From positions 1 through 17,411 of the forward strand of contig JAJQCX010000085.1 in NCBI GenBank assembly GCA_021202495.1: a stretch of 17,411 nt of DNA. The letters run 5' to 3'. The DNA comes from Clostridia bacterium (GTDB lineage Bacteria > Bacillota > Clostridia > UMGS1883). Shown here piece by piece: positions 1 to 7,550 of the stretch (positions are counted from its first letter, which is position 1; each line of letters starts with the position of its first letter). Made by a program: the position numbers and the translations under genes. The notes beneath the pieces were generated by a model. The model made no database searches and was not told where the DNA came from. It was given only the letters and a program-made list of their open reading frames with translations.

Positions 1-1
1 A

Positions 2-41
2 AATAAGTTTATAGCCTCGAAATGAGGTCTATAAACTTATT
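2..41. repeat. Perfect 13-bp inverted repeat (hairpin) at the 3' end of the BspA-like gene
   Basis: The arms AATAAGTTTATAG (2-14) and CTATAAACTTATT (29-41) are exact reverse complements. Inside them CCTC (15-18) pairs with GAGG (24-27) around a 5-nt loop, leaving T28 bulged. The hairpin lies inside the BspA-like reading frame and encodes its last ten residues and the stop. The symmetry stops exactly at bases 2 and 41, which argues against a simple fold-back assembly artefact. It could be an end of a mobile element (IS200/IS605 ends are hairpins with a bulged base), a recombination site or a terminator-like structure. The sequence here cannot decide between these. Confidence 0.75.
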
Positions 42-3000
42 ATACGAGGAGAATGTATATGTTTTGCCGGGTGTTACGCTCCAATGTGTGCCGATGTTGT
101 TGGTAGCCCATTTGCCGCCGGCTGACATTGAAAGCACGTTACAGCCGATAGTGTCGTCGTATATGATTTCATAATCGGTAATGTCACTTCCCGAGCGGTT
201 AGTCCAGCCGGTTGTATCGCCTGTTGCAAAGTCACCGTTTGTTATGAGGTTGACTGTGCCTGTCAGAATTTTTGTAACATCATACACAAGTGTGCATACA
301 TTTTCGCCGTTTTCCGTAACATAGAGAGAATCGCAGCTTTCGGAGGCTATGAGCGAATAGGAATAGGTAAATGTCCCGTCGTTTCCTGAATCAAGCGATT
401 TAAGGCTGTCGGGAACGGTATATGTTTCATCGGTCTTTGCTGTGCGCGTCACGTCGTCGGAGATGAAATTTCCGTCGGTATCGCAGTATTTTATCGTGAC
501 GGAAGCAGTGGTGTAACCGTAGTAATAATGTATCATAGAGGAGGTCAGGGGGTCGTTGTCGGCATCTATGCTTATTTCGCTCCAAGCATCCTCGCCGCCG
601 GTGTAATACACGTCGGTAAGATCGGTGCAGCCGGCGAAAGCGCCGCTCTCGATCGCGGTCACGCTGTCCGAAATCGTCACGCTTGCAAGGTTTTCACATT
701 CGCTGAACGCGTCGGAAGCGATTTTTGTTACGCCGTCATTTATTACTATTGATGTAATAAGCGACTTATAATCCTGCCATCCTTCGGAAGAAGCCATATC
801 GCCCGTGCCGTCAACGGTTAAAGTACCGGATGCGACATCAAGCTGCCATGTGAGATTATCGCCGCAGGCGCCGGAATAAACGGTTGTCTTTGAATTTTCG
901 TATGCGGTTTGCAGGCACTCGTTTCCGTCTTCAATAGTAATGCTGTTCCAGTCGTCTTCACTTCCGGAATAGCTTACGGATGAAAGACTCCAACAATCGC
1001 CGAAAGCGTATTCGCCGATAAAGGTCAAGCCTCCGGGAATTGTTATTTGAGCAAGGTTATTGCAGCCGTCAAACGCGTAGCTGCCGATATTGTCAACTCC
1101 GTCGGGAAGGGTTACGCTGACAAGATTTGTACACCGGCGGAGCGCCGAGCCCCATATGCCTGTCACGCTGTCAAGGATTTCAAGGCTTTCCGCATCGCAC
1201 GCCGGGGCATAGTAAACAAGCTCTGTTTTGTCGTTGAAGTAGAGGGCGTTGTTTTCGGCATAGTAGCAGGCGTTATTTTCGTCTGCGGTAAGGCTTGCGA
1301 TATTGTTGCAGCCGCCGAAAGCAAAGAAGTCTATATATGTGACGTTTTGCGGGATATGAATAGCTGTGATACTTTCGCAGCCTTCAAACGCATTGCACGA
1401 AATTGTCTTCAGCGATTCGGGGAAGGTTATGCTTTGCAGATTTGTGCAGCCGCAGAAGCTCCATGAGCCGATGGATTCTATCCCCTCGGGAAGAGAAACG
1501 CTTGTTATTTGATTGAATGTGTTGAAAGCGTGGTTGCCTACAGAGGTCAATCCCTCCTCGATAACAACGGCTGTTATGCTGTCCTTGTATTCATACCACG
1601 GTGCGCGGCTTTCGTCGTTGTCGTCATAATCGGGCATCTTGCCTGTTCCCGAAAGGGTGAGGACGCCGTTTTCGTCAATATCCCATTCCACATCGGCGAA
1701 ATACAAGCTGTTTTCATATGCGCCTCTGAGGTAATCGTTTCCGTCTTCAATGCTTATGCTGTTCCAATCATCTTCACATCCGTCATAGCTTACGGAGCTT
1801 AAAATTTCGCATCCGTCGAAGGCATAGGCTTCGATAAGCATTGCGTTCGCCGAGAGCGTTACGCTTTCAAGGCTTGAGCAGAACTGGAAGGACTGATAGC
1901 CAATTTCGGTTACACTGTCGGCAATTGTTACCGAGGTTACGTTTGAAAGGTAGTGGAACGCAAAGTTGCCTATGCGTGTAATACCGTCCTCGATAACGAT
2001 TGAGGTTATTTCATCACGCTCCGCGTACCATTCGGGTCTGTATTCATCGGTTGGTTCGGCACCCCAGCTTGCGCCGTAGTTGGGCATCCAGCCGTTGCCC
2101 GAAATTGTGAGAGTGCCGTCGGAAAGAGACCATGCAAGATCCGTCGCGCCGTTTAACGCATATCCCGTTGTGTACGCATATGCGTTTTTAAGAGAATCAT
2201 TATTTTCTTCAATATTGATGGCGTTCCACTGTTCCTCAGTGCCGCCGTAGTATACATTCAAAAGGCTGAAGCAATCGCCGAAAGCGTTCCAAATGATGTC
2301 GGTTACGCTTGCGGGAATTGATATACTTCTGAGGCAAGAGCAGCCGCTGAAAGCTGAAAAGCCTATGCAGGAGAGACTTTCGGGAATCGATACTGATACC
2401 AAATTTGTGCAGCCCTGCAAAGCGCTGTTCCACAAATTCGTTACAGTGTCGGGTATATCAAGCGATGTTGTCGGATTTGCCATGGGGCAGCAAATCAGCT
2501 GTGTCATATCCTTGCTGTAAAGAATACCATCAACCGAGCAATAGTATTCATTATTTTCGTCAACCGATATGCTTGTCAGGCTGCTGCAGGTTAAAAATGC
2601 GCAGTCGCCGATACTCGTCACATATGAGGATATTGAAATTTCCGTAAGAGCGAAACATTCCTCAAATGCTTTTGTTCCGATTTGTGTTACGGAGTCGGGT
2701 ATTGATACGGTTTGCGCGTTGATTAAATCCTCAAAGGCATATGCGCCGATTGAGGTCAATCCCTCATTGACAACGACGGATGTTATACTTTCGTTATATT
2801 CGTACCACGGTGCGCGGTTTTCGTCGGCGTCTTCATAATCAGGCATTCTGCCCGTGCCGGAAATCGTGAGCACGCCGTCCGTAATATCCCATTCTATTTC
2901 GGCGAAGTTTGAATTTTCGTATGCGGTTTTAAGAGAGTCGTTTCCGTCCTGAATGTCTATATTGTTCCAGTCGGCTTCACTTCCGGCGTAGATTACTTTT

Positions 3001-3713
3001 GTAAGGCTCCGGCAATCGCCGAAAGCTTCTTCGCCGATCGATGTTACGCTTGCGGGAATTGATACGCTTTGGAGCGCGGAGCAGCCGTAGAAAGCACAGC
3101 GGCTGATGTAGGTCACGTTTTCGGGAATAGTCACGTTTTCAAGAGAAGAGCAGTATCGGAAAGCAAATGTTTCGATGCCCGTTACGCTGTCGGGAATTAC
3201 GACGCTTGTAAGGCTGCTGCAGTTTTGAAACAGATTAAAAGAGATGCTTGTCACGCCGTCGGGAATAGCTATGCTTTCAAGACTGCCGCAGTTTTGAAAA
3301 GCGGAGCTGCCGATTGTTGTTATGCCGCTGCCCAAAGAAACACTTGCAAGGCTGCCGCAGGAATAGAATGCCAAAGCGCCGATACTTGTCACGCTGCCGG
3401 GAATATTTACGCTTGCAAGAGATGTACAGCGGTAAAATACCCAAATGCCGATACTTGTCACGCCGTTCGAAATCGCAACCGACGTAATGCTTGTTCTGTA
3501 GCTGTACCACGGTGCAGTATCGCAAGTATTATAATCCTCCATATCACCTGTGCCGCTGATTGTCAAAACTCCGCTGCTCGTGCTAAGGTTCCACGTCAGG
3601 TTGTCGCCGCACGTGCCGCTGTAGGTCGCAGCCGACACGCTGAACGCCGGCACAAATGCCAACACCATCACCGCACAAAGGAGCGCGGCTAAAATACGTT
3701 TCGATTTTTTCAC
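9..3713 (-). CDS. BspA-type leucine-rich repeat surface protein with a truncated C-terminal carbohydrate-binding-like domain
   Basis: Secreted protein of 1234 residues with a Sec signal peptide: KKSKR, a hydrophobic core, then cleavage near VSAA at about residue 29. Repeats of the type 'SVTSIGxxAFxxCxxLxSVxIP' mark the LRR_5 (BspA/TpLRR) family, whose members bind host or matrix proteins in oral and gut bacteria. Five super-modules begin near residues 31, 270, 515, 675 and 945. Each has a header like 'LTWxLxxGxLTISGTGxM', an LRR stack and a 'DWNxIxIexGNdxL' cap. A non-LRR segment follows at about 1068-1150, then a domain starting 'NLITNGDFATGDTTGW' that resembles a CBM4/9-type fold but stops after about 80 residues inside an inverted repeat. 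The start is GTG with AGGAGG seven bases upstream; the nearby ATG is out of frame. No SLH, LPXTG or other anchor is visible, perhaps because the C-terminus is lost. The family call is firm; the ligand is unknown. Confidence 0.93.
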   Translation of the reverse strand: MKKSKRILAALLCAVMVLAFVPAFSVSAATYSGTCGDNLTWNLSTSSGVLTISGTGDMEDYNTCDTAPWYSYRTSITSVAISNGVTSIGIWVFYRCTSLASVNIPGSVTSIGALAFYSCGSLASVSLGSGITTIGSSAFQNCGSLESIAIPDGVTSISFNLFQNCSSLTSVVIPDSVTGIETFAFRYCSSLENVTIPENVTYISRCAFYGCSALQSVSIPASVTSIGEEAFGDCRSLTKVIYAGSEADWNNIDIQDGNDSLKTAYENSNFAEIEWDITDGVLTISGTGRMPDYEDADENRAPWYEYNESITSVVVNEGLTSIGAYAFEDLINAQTVSIPDSVTQIGTKAFEECFALTEISISSYVTSIGDCAFLTCSSLTSISVDENNEYYCSVDGILYSKDMTQLICCPMANPTTSLDIPDTVTNLWNSALQGCTNLVSVSIPESLSCIGFSAFSGCSCLRSISIPASVTDIIWNAFGDCFSLLNVYYGGTEEQWNAINIEENNDSLKNAYAYTTGYALNGATDLAWSLSDGTLTISGNGWMPNYGASWGAEPTDEYRPEWYAERDEITSIVIEDGITRIGNFAFHYLSNVTSVTIADSVTEIGYQSFQFCSSLESVTLSANAMLIEAYAFDGCEILSSVSYDGCEDDWNSISIEDGNDYLRGAYENSLYFADVEWDIDENGVLTLSGTGKMPDYDDNDESRAPWYEYKDSITAVVIEEGLTSVGNHAFNTFNQITSVSLPEGIESIGSWSFCGCTNLQSITFPESLKTISCNAFEGCESITAIHIPQNVTYIDFFAFGGCNNIASLTADENNACYYAENNALYFNDKTELVYYAPACDAESLEILDSVTGIWGSALRRCTNLVSVTLPDGVDNIGSYAFDGCNNLAQITIPGGLTFIGEYAFGDCWSLSSVSYSGSEDDWNSITIEDGNECLQTAYENSKTTVYSGACGDNLTWQLDVASGTLTVDGTGDMASSEGWQDYKSLITSIVINDGVTKIASDAFSECENLASVTISDSVTAIESGAFAGCTDLTDVYYTGGEDAWSEISIDADNDPLTSSMIHYYYGYTTASVTIKYCDTDGNFISDDVTRTAKTDETYTVPDSLKSLDSGNDGTFTYSYSLIASESCDSLYVTENGENVCTLVYDVTKILTGTVNLITNGDFATGDTTGWTNRSGSDITDYEIIYDDTIGCNVLSMSAGGKWATNNIGTHWSVTPGKTYTFSSYNKFIDLISRL

Positions 3714-3748
3714 ATGAATTCCTCCTAAAATTTACTTTTCGGCGAATT

Positions 3749-3781
3749 AAAAAAGTGCGTCCGCAACAAGGGCGAACGCAC
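3749..3781 (-). terminator. Rho-independent terminator of the 6S-like RNA
   Basis: On the minus strand GTGCGTTCG pairs with CGGACGCAC (one G·U pair) around a 9-nt loop and is followed directly by six T. It ends 35 bases before the GTG start of the BspA-like gene, so it separates the upstream RNA from that gene, or acts as an attenuator if the RNA is the gene's leader. Confidence 0.85.
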
Positions 3782-3970
3782 CGAAAAACGCATTGCTCTC
3801 ATGCCGCCAAGCAAATCAAGTATATTTAGCCCCAATATAATTGGAAGTAGGTTCGTATACAGGAAATAGAGCATGTGTTTTTGCCGAATAGAAAAACGCA
3901 TACAAACCTAAACCAATGCCCATAGAATTACTATAGGGAATCGGAGCTAAAATTATTTAATTTGCTTGGC
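3749..3970 (-). ncRNA. ssrS: Candidate 6S RNA
   Basis: A roughly 220-nt minus-strand transcript predicted to fold into one long interrupted rod. The closing stem GCCAAGCAAAT (3970-3960) pairs with ATTTGCTTGGC (3816-3806). Next come TTTAGCTCC/GGGGCTAAA (3951-3943 with 3833-3825) and an asymmetric bubble with a side hairpin (3938-3919). Beyond it are ATTGG/CCAAT, an 11-bp stem (3910-3900 with 3858-3848) and an apical GUUUUU/AAAAAC hairpin (3897-3877). A sigma-A promoter places transcription start at the first G of the closing stem, and an intrinsic terminator follows. A promoter, a rod with a central bubble, this length and a terminator are the marks of 6S RNA, which binds sigma-A RNA polymerase by mimicking an open promoter. 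No coding potential is seen. The alternative is a structured 5' leader of the BspA-like gene 36 nt downstream. Confidence 0.65.
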
Positions 3971-3976
3971 AAATTT

Positions 3977-4005
3977 ATATTAACATAAGGGGAAGGAAAA
4001 TGCAA
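3977..4005 (-). promoter_or_regulatory. Sigma-A promoter of the 6S-like RNA
   Basis: On the minus strand, -35 TTGCAT (4005-4000), a 17-base spacer and -10 TAATAT (3982-3977). The predicted start, six to seven bases downstream, is G at about 3970, the first base of the RNA's closing stem. Confidence 0.75.
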
Positions 4006-4014
4006 GAGGATTTT

Positions 4015-4144
4015 GAGGAGTTTGGAGTGTTGAGAGTGGAGTGTGGAGTTGAGGAACAAATTCCGCGGGGCGGAATTTGGATTGATATTCCGGCGTGGGA
4101 TTGCGGCGGAGCGGGATTTATAATGAAGGAGTGGGGGACGCTTG
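4015..4144. repeat. Dispersed modular intergenic repeat, copy 1
   Basis: It starts with GGAGTTTGGAGTGT-type sequence and runs into a 10-bp stem with a GGG loop (4057-4079; left arm CAAATTCCGC). It continues through AGCGGGATTTATAA (4110-4123) and AGTGGGGGACG, and ends at CGCTTG. These blocks recur at 8071-8208, 14933-15269 and 16818-17038. An open frame crosses it (4000-4209), but its composition is that of the repeat and it is not called as a gene. With the T-rich stretch after it, this fills the gap between the 6S-like RNA and the next promoter. Confidence 0.75.
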
Positions 4145-4205
4145 CAAAATTCAAAAATTTTTTTATTTTTGATGCAACTTTTTTGTTATTTCGGAGGTAT
4201 TATAT

Positions 4206-4238
4206 ATGAAAAGTGTAATTGTGAACGAAAATTCATAA
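4206..4238 (+). CDS. Possible 10-codon leader peptide or gene remnant
   Basis: ATG at 4206 is preceded by a good Shine-Dalgarno site (CGGAGG) eight bases upstream and encodes MKSVIVNENS before a TAA. It lies just upstream of the promoter of the SLH gene, so it would need its own transcript; no clear promoter is visible for it. It may be a decoy or the remnant of a lost gene's 5' end. It is reported only because the ribosome binding site is unusually good. Confidence 0.2.
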   Translation: MKSVIVNENS

Positions 4239-4247
4239 AATTAATGA

Positions 4248-4276
4248 TTGAAATATGATTTTTTATGTGCTATACT
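4248..4276 (+). promoter_or_regulatory. Sigma-A promoter of the DUF4430-SLH gene
   Basis: -35 TTGAAA (4248-4253), a 17-base spacer, -10 TATACT (4271-4276). It lies 55 bases upstream of the ATG, and the gene has an AAGGAGG ribosome binding site at 4316-4322. Confidence 0.85.
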
Positions 4277-4331
4277 ATAAAAGGAATTTTATTTTAAATA
4301 ATCAACACTAATCCTAAGGAGGGTTTTTACC

Positions 4332-7004
4332 ATGACAAAGAAGATATTGGCATTGCTTTTGGCGTTTGCCATGATTTTCTCGTTCTGCGGAGCGTTGGCG
4401 GCGTTTGCCGACGACACGACGGATGAGGAAGAGGCGACGGAGGCAACGGAGGAAGAGACGGAAGAGGAAACGGAATATGACGGCGACGCGATTGAGATTG
4501 ACATCAATTCTACCTACAAGCAGGGTGCGACGGTTACAATCACGGGCACGGTAAACGATTCGTCCATCGGCGCAATTCTCATTACGATTGAGTGTGAGGA
4601 TGACGATGTTTACGAAGAGGGCACTATTTCAAGATCGAAATTTGTGAACACGGGCTATACATATACGCTCAGCGACGCTTCGGCGGGTGCGGAGTATACT
4701 GTTACCGTAGCCGACGACGACGATCCGTCGGTTTACGCGACGGCGACGTTCGGCGTTACGAAGAGCTCGACGAGCAGCAGCGGCAGCTCGACGGGCAGTA
4801 CGACCGGCAACGTTACCATTTGGGTTGAGGGCATGACGACGCGCTACGTTGAGGAGCAGACGATTTCGCTTTCAACGGTTTACAAAAATTACGGCGACAC
4901 GTCGGTTTTGAGTGTGGCGGAGTATCTTTTGGACGAGGTTGAAGATCGTAAGTACCGCACAAATTCGAGCGGCACAAAGATTGACAGAATCGCGACGACC
5001 GCGACGGGCTCGACGTACTTGCGCGACAACAGCCTTACGACGACTAACTACACCACGGCGCAGTGGTGCTACTTCTTAAACGGCTACAGCTATGAGCCGG
5101 ATTCGATGTCGACGCAGGGCGTGTCGAGCGGGGACGAGATTGTAATTTATTTCGGTATTCCCTACAGTGATGATTTGACGAGCACGCAGTTAAAGCTTGT
5201 TACGGGCTATCCCGATGTTACGTTTAACTCGGGCGTTACTTATAACGGCTACATCACGCTGACGGTTACAAAGCGCATTACCGATCCCGAAACGCAGGAG
5301 ATTATTTCAAACGACGCACTGCAGAGCGCGAAGGTTTATTATTTCAAGAGAAACGCGACGAGCGGAACGTCGGGCGGTTCGACAAAGTCGGACGGCAGCT
5401 TTAAATCGAGCAAGATTTCGACGAGCTTTATTTCGTCCTATCAGGGCGGCAGTTTGAGGATTACGTATTATCAATCCTCGTCAAAGACGCCGTACATTGT
5501 TTCGCGTTCGTTTGACATGGATTCGGACGAGCTTGGGTCAACAGAGCGTTCGGGCTATGTGCAGGCGACGGTTTCGATAGAGGGCGCTTACAGGACGCTG
5601 CTTGAAGCGTACACACCCACGTCCTCGGCGAAGATTGAGGAATATGATTTGTACAATTACGCGATAGAGGTTTTCGACCTTTGCGATATAGATTATGAGA
5701 CAAATTCTTCGCGCAACAACTTTATCTCACTTGAGTCGAGCACGTCGAAGTATTATTCAAACGAGAACGGGGATATTACAAAGGACGCCGCATGGTATGT
5801 AAACGTCAACGGCGATACATACGGGCCCGACGATAACCTTAAGCTGGTGTCGGTTTATTCGGGCGACGAGATTGCGTTCTATTACGGCGACGAGGACACG
5901 GTGTACGCATATTACGACGTTAAGGACACTTTGACAAGCGGGTCGAAGGTTAAGGTTTATTTCTACACAGACGCAGAGTTCACGCAGCCGATAAAGGGCA
6001 TGGACGTTTATTTTGACGGCGACAACTACGACGGAACGAACAGATATAAGACCGATTCGGACGGCAAGATAACGCTTGACGCCGTTGACTACCGCGGCAC
6101 ATATACGCTGCAGTGGGGCGAGCACGTTTTGACAAGCGACGACTATGTTCCGGAATATGTTTACCGCTCGGTTGAACTGACATATACGGGTACGTCGGCG
6201 CCGAGCACATCGACGAGCACATCGACAAGTACGTCAACGAGCAATAAGACAAGCACAAGCAGCGACGATGACGATGATGACGATGACGATGATGATGACG
6301 ACGAGTGGGTAGAAATCGACGACGATGATGACGATGACGACGATTGGAACACGAGAAACAACAGCGACGATGACGACGATTGGGACGACTGGGACGACGA
6401 CGATTTCACAAGCGGCACAACCGACGTTGCGGGCAGACAGAGCGAATACTACCGCGACACGAACATCGACGAGTGGGCGGTAACGTATATAAATACGGCG
6501 TATGAATACGGACTGATGACGGGTACTCTCTATGACAGCGCGACGGGATTGTATTATTTCGAGCCTTTGAGAGAGATTACAAGAGCGGAGTTTGTCAACA
6601 TTGTCGCGAGAGTCTTGGGACTTGACTCGACGTCGGGAACATATACGCAGCAGTTCAGCGACGTGACGGAGTCGGATTGGTTCTACAACGCGGTTATGGC
6701 GGTATATTCCAACGGAATTGTAACAGGCGACAGCGGCTTGTTCAGACCGAACGACAACATCACGCGCCAGGAGGTTGCGGTGATTGTGGCGAGAATTATC
6801 GGCGACAGCTCGGGCGCTTCGAGCACGACGACGTTTGCGGACGATTCCTCAATCAGCTCCTGGGCGAAGGAAGCCGTTTCAATCTGCAGCGCGGCGGGAA
6901 TTATGACGGGCGACCAGTTCGGATATTTCTCACCGAACAGCGACATGACGCGCGAACAGGCGGCAAAGGTTGCGGTTACGCTGTATGAGTATCTCAGAAA
7001 GTAA
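4332..7004 (+). CDS. SLH-anchored surface protein with two DUF4430-like domains and a poly-Asp linker
   Basis: 890 residues starting with a signal peptide (TKKILALLLAFAMIF, cleavage near AAFAD). An acidic stretch and an Ig-like segment (about 50-140) lead through a Ser/Gly/Thr linker to two DUF4430-like (transcobalamin C-terminal-like) domains, about 159-275 and 411-520. These are recognised by 'WCYFLNGYSYEP…GDEIVIYFG' and 'WYVNVNGDTYGPDD…GDEIAFYYG'. A further beta-rich domain (about 525-615) precedes an STSTST tract and a linker with 33 Asp in runs of 13, 9, 5, 2 and 4. Three SLH repeats (about 708-890, with 'EITRAEF', 'NITRQEV' and 'DMTREQA') end the protein. SLH repeats bind secondary cell-wall polymers, so the protein probably sits on the cell surface. 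DUF4430 is often found in surface adhesins or ligand-binding proteins; no ligand can be read here. The start is chosen by AAGGAGG nine bases upstream. It has its own promoter and looks monocistronic. Confidence 0.92.
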   Translation: MTKKILALLLAFAMIFSFCGALAAFADDTTDEEEATEATEEETEEETEYDGDAIEIDINSTYKQGATVTITGTVNDSSIGAILITIECEDDDVYEEGTISRSKFVNTGYTYTLSDASAGAEYTVTVADDDDPSVYATATFGVTKSSTSSSGSSTGSTTGNVTIWVEGMTTRYVEEQTISLSTVYKNYGDTSVLSVAEYLLDEVEDRKYRTNSSGTKIDRIATTATGSTYLRDNSLTTTNYTTAQWCYFLNGYSYEPDSMSTQGVSSGDEIVIYFGIPYSDDLTSTQLKLVTGYPDVTFNSGVTYNGYITLTVTKRITDPETQEIISNDALQSAKVYYFKRNATSGTSGGSTKSDGSFKSSKISTSFISSYQGGSLRITYYQSSSKTPYIVSRSFDMDSDELGSTERSGYVQATVSIEGAYRTLLEAYTPTSSAKIEEYDLYNYAIEVFDLCDIDYETNSSRNNFISLESSTSKYYSNENGDITKDAAWYVNVNGDTYGPDDNLKLVSVYSGDEIAFYYGDEDTVYAYYDVKDTLTSGSKVKVYFYTDAEFTQPIKGMDVYFDGDNYDGTNRYKTDSDGKITLDAVDYRGTYTLQWGEHVLTSDDYVPEYVYRSVELTYTGTSAPSTSTSTSTSTSTSNKTSTSSDDDDDDDDDDDDDEWVEIDDDDDDDDDWNTRNNSDDDDDWDDWDDDDFTSGTTDVAGRQSEYYRDTNIDEWAVTYINTAYEYGLMTGTLYDSATGLYYFEPLREITRAEFVNIVARVLGLDSTSGTYTQQFSDVTESDWFYNAVMAVYSNGIVTGDSGLFRPNDNITRQEVAVIVARIIGDSSGASSTTTFADDSSISSWAKEAVSICSAAGIMTGDQFGYFSPNSDMTREQAAKVAVTLYEYLRK
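6190..6411 (+). repeat. Low-complexity coding repeat: Ser/Thr tract and GAY (Asp) tracts
   Basis: Inside the SLH gene, an imperfect AGCACATCGACG-type repeat encodes alternating Ser/Thr and is followed by runs of GAC/GAT codons encoding 13, 9, 5, 2 and 4 Asp. GAC and GAT are irregularly mixed, so the DNA is less repetitive than the protein. This suggests selection for the acidic linker rather than recent slippage. Several long frames on the opposite strand here (poly-Ser) are shadows. Confidence 0.9.
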
Positions 7005-7007
7005 AGG

Positions 7008-7224
7008 GTTCGGCGGCTGCGCCGCCGAACACGGGGACAAGCTCCGCTTTTCCCCGTAAACCCCTTTTCACATCGGGCGCTTACGCTTACGCCCGCGCTG
7101 TGCGCGGGCTACCCCGATAGAGGTGTCAAAAACCAAAGACGCTTTGGTTTTTGACGATTTTACGCGGGGGCATTTCCTCCCCCGCTCCCCCTCCGCCGAG
7201 ACAACGCGGAGCGTTTTCTCGGCG
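7008..7224. repeat. Array of six consecutive hairpins downstream of the SLH gene
   Basis: Six stems follow one another: 7008-7030 (10 bp, loop TGC), 7031-7057 (7 bp plus an inner 4 bp, loop TCC), 7091-7109 (8 bp, loop TGT), 7125-7155 (perfect 14 bp, loop ACG), 7164-7185 (7 bp, 8-nt loop) and 7194-7224 (8 bp plus an inner 5 bp, loop GGA). Five of the six close on three bases. The second and sixth share a plan: outer stem, unpaired C, inner stem, unpaired T. The first starts three bases after the SLH stop codon, but none has a proper T-tract, so they are not standard terminators. They resemble REP/BIME-like clusters. Confidence 0.8.
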
Positions 7225-7294
7225 CTCTTTTCGGAGTGTGATGTTACATATGGCTGAATTGTTACAAATAAAGATTTTGGAAAGTAAATAATTT

Positions 7295-7526
7295 AAGGAA
7301 GCGCCGGTTAATTACAGCGCATATATCGCGCAGACGGATTTTTCGTCAGATTGTACAAAAATTGCCTGTAGGGGTCAGGACAAGCTCTGACCGTGTGGAA
7401 TGGTGTAAACCGAAGCGGGCGAGGCAAGCCTCGCCCCTACAGTGTATTAATGAGAAATTTTTGTGCTCCAATGACGGGAAAGACGCAAGCGGGATATGGG
7501 CACTTACATTAATCAGCGCTTTTCTT
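7295..7526. mobile_element. MITE-like 232-bp imperfect palindrome without coding capacity
   Basis: The two halves are inverted copies. Left AAGGAAGCGCCGGTTAAT aligns with the complement of the right end, AAGAAAAGCGCTGATTAAT. Further in, ACAAAAATT (7355-7363) matches AATTTTTGT (7456-7464), and TGTAGGGG (7367-7374) matches CCCCTACA (7434-7441). The centre holds TCAG/CTGA and GGGCGAGGC-type hairpins. It contains no gene. Long terminal inverted repeats around a short noncoding core fit a MITE. No convincing target-site duplication was seen, and the parent transposase is not in this window. Confidence 0.65.
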
Positions 7527-7550
7527 GGTTTTTGACGGCGGTGTGATGCG

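Noticed and set aside
3069..3692. 207-codon frame on the plus strand opposite the BspA-like gene
   Set aside because: It is a shadow created by the regular LRR coding repeat; no start signals and Ala/Cys-rich nonsense composition.
3786..3803. Second, earlier terminator of the 6S-like RNA (GCAT/ATGC followed by T-run)
   Set aside because: Only four base pairs; the 9-bp stem with six T at 3749-3781 is far more convincing.
3749..3970. Known metabolite riboswitch upstream of the BspA-like gene
   Set aside because: I could not match any riboswitch core (for example c-di-GMP, SAM or T-box); a single long rod fits 6S RNA better.
4000..4209. 69-codon open frame upstream of the SLH gene
   Set aside because: It lies in a dispersed repeat whose words recur in other gaps, has no ribosome binding site suited to its start, and overlaps the 6S promoter.
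6161..6418. Poly-Ser open frame on the minus strand
   Set aside because: It is the antisense reading of the GAY (Asp) tracts in the SLH gene.
7008..7030. Terminator for the DUF4430-SLH gene
   Set aside because: The stem is strong and close to the stop, but no T-tract follows, so it is listed as part of the hairpin array only.
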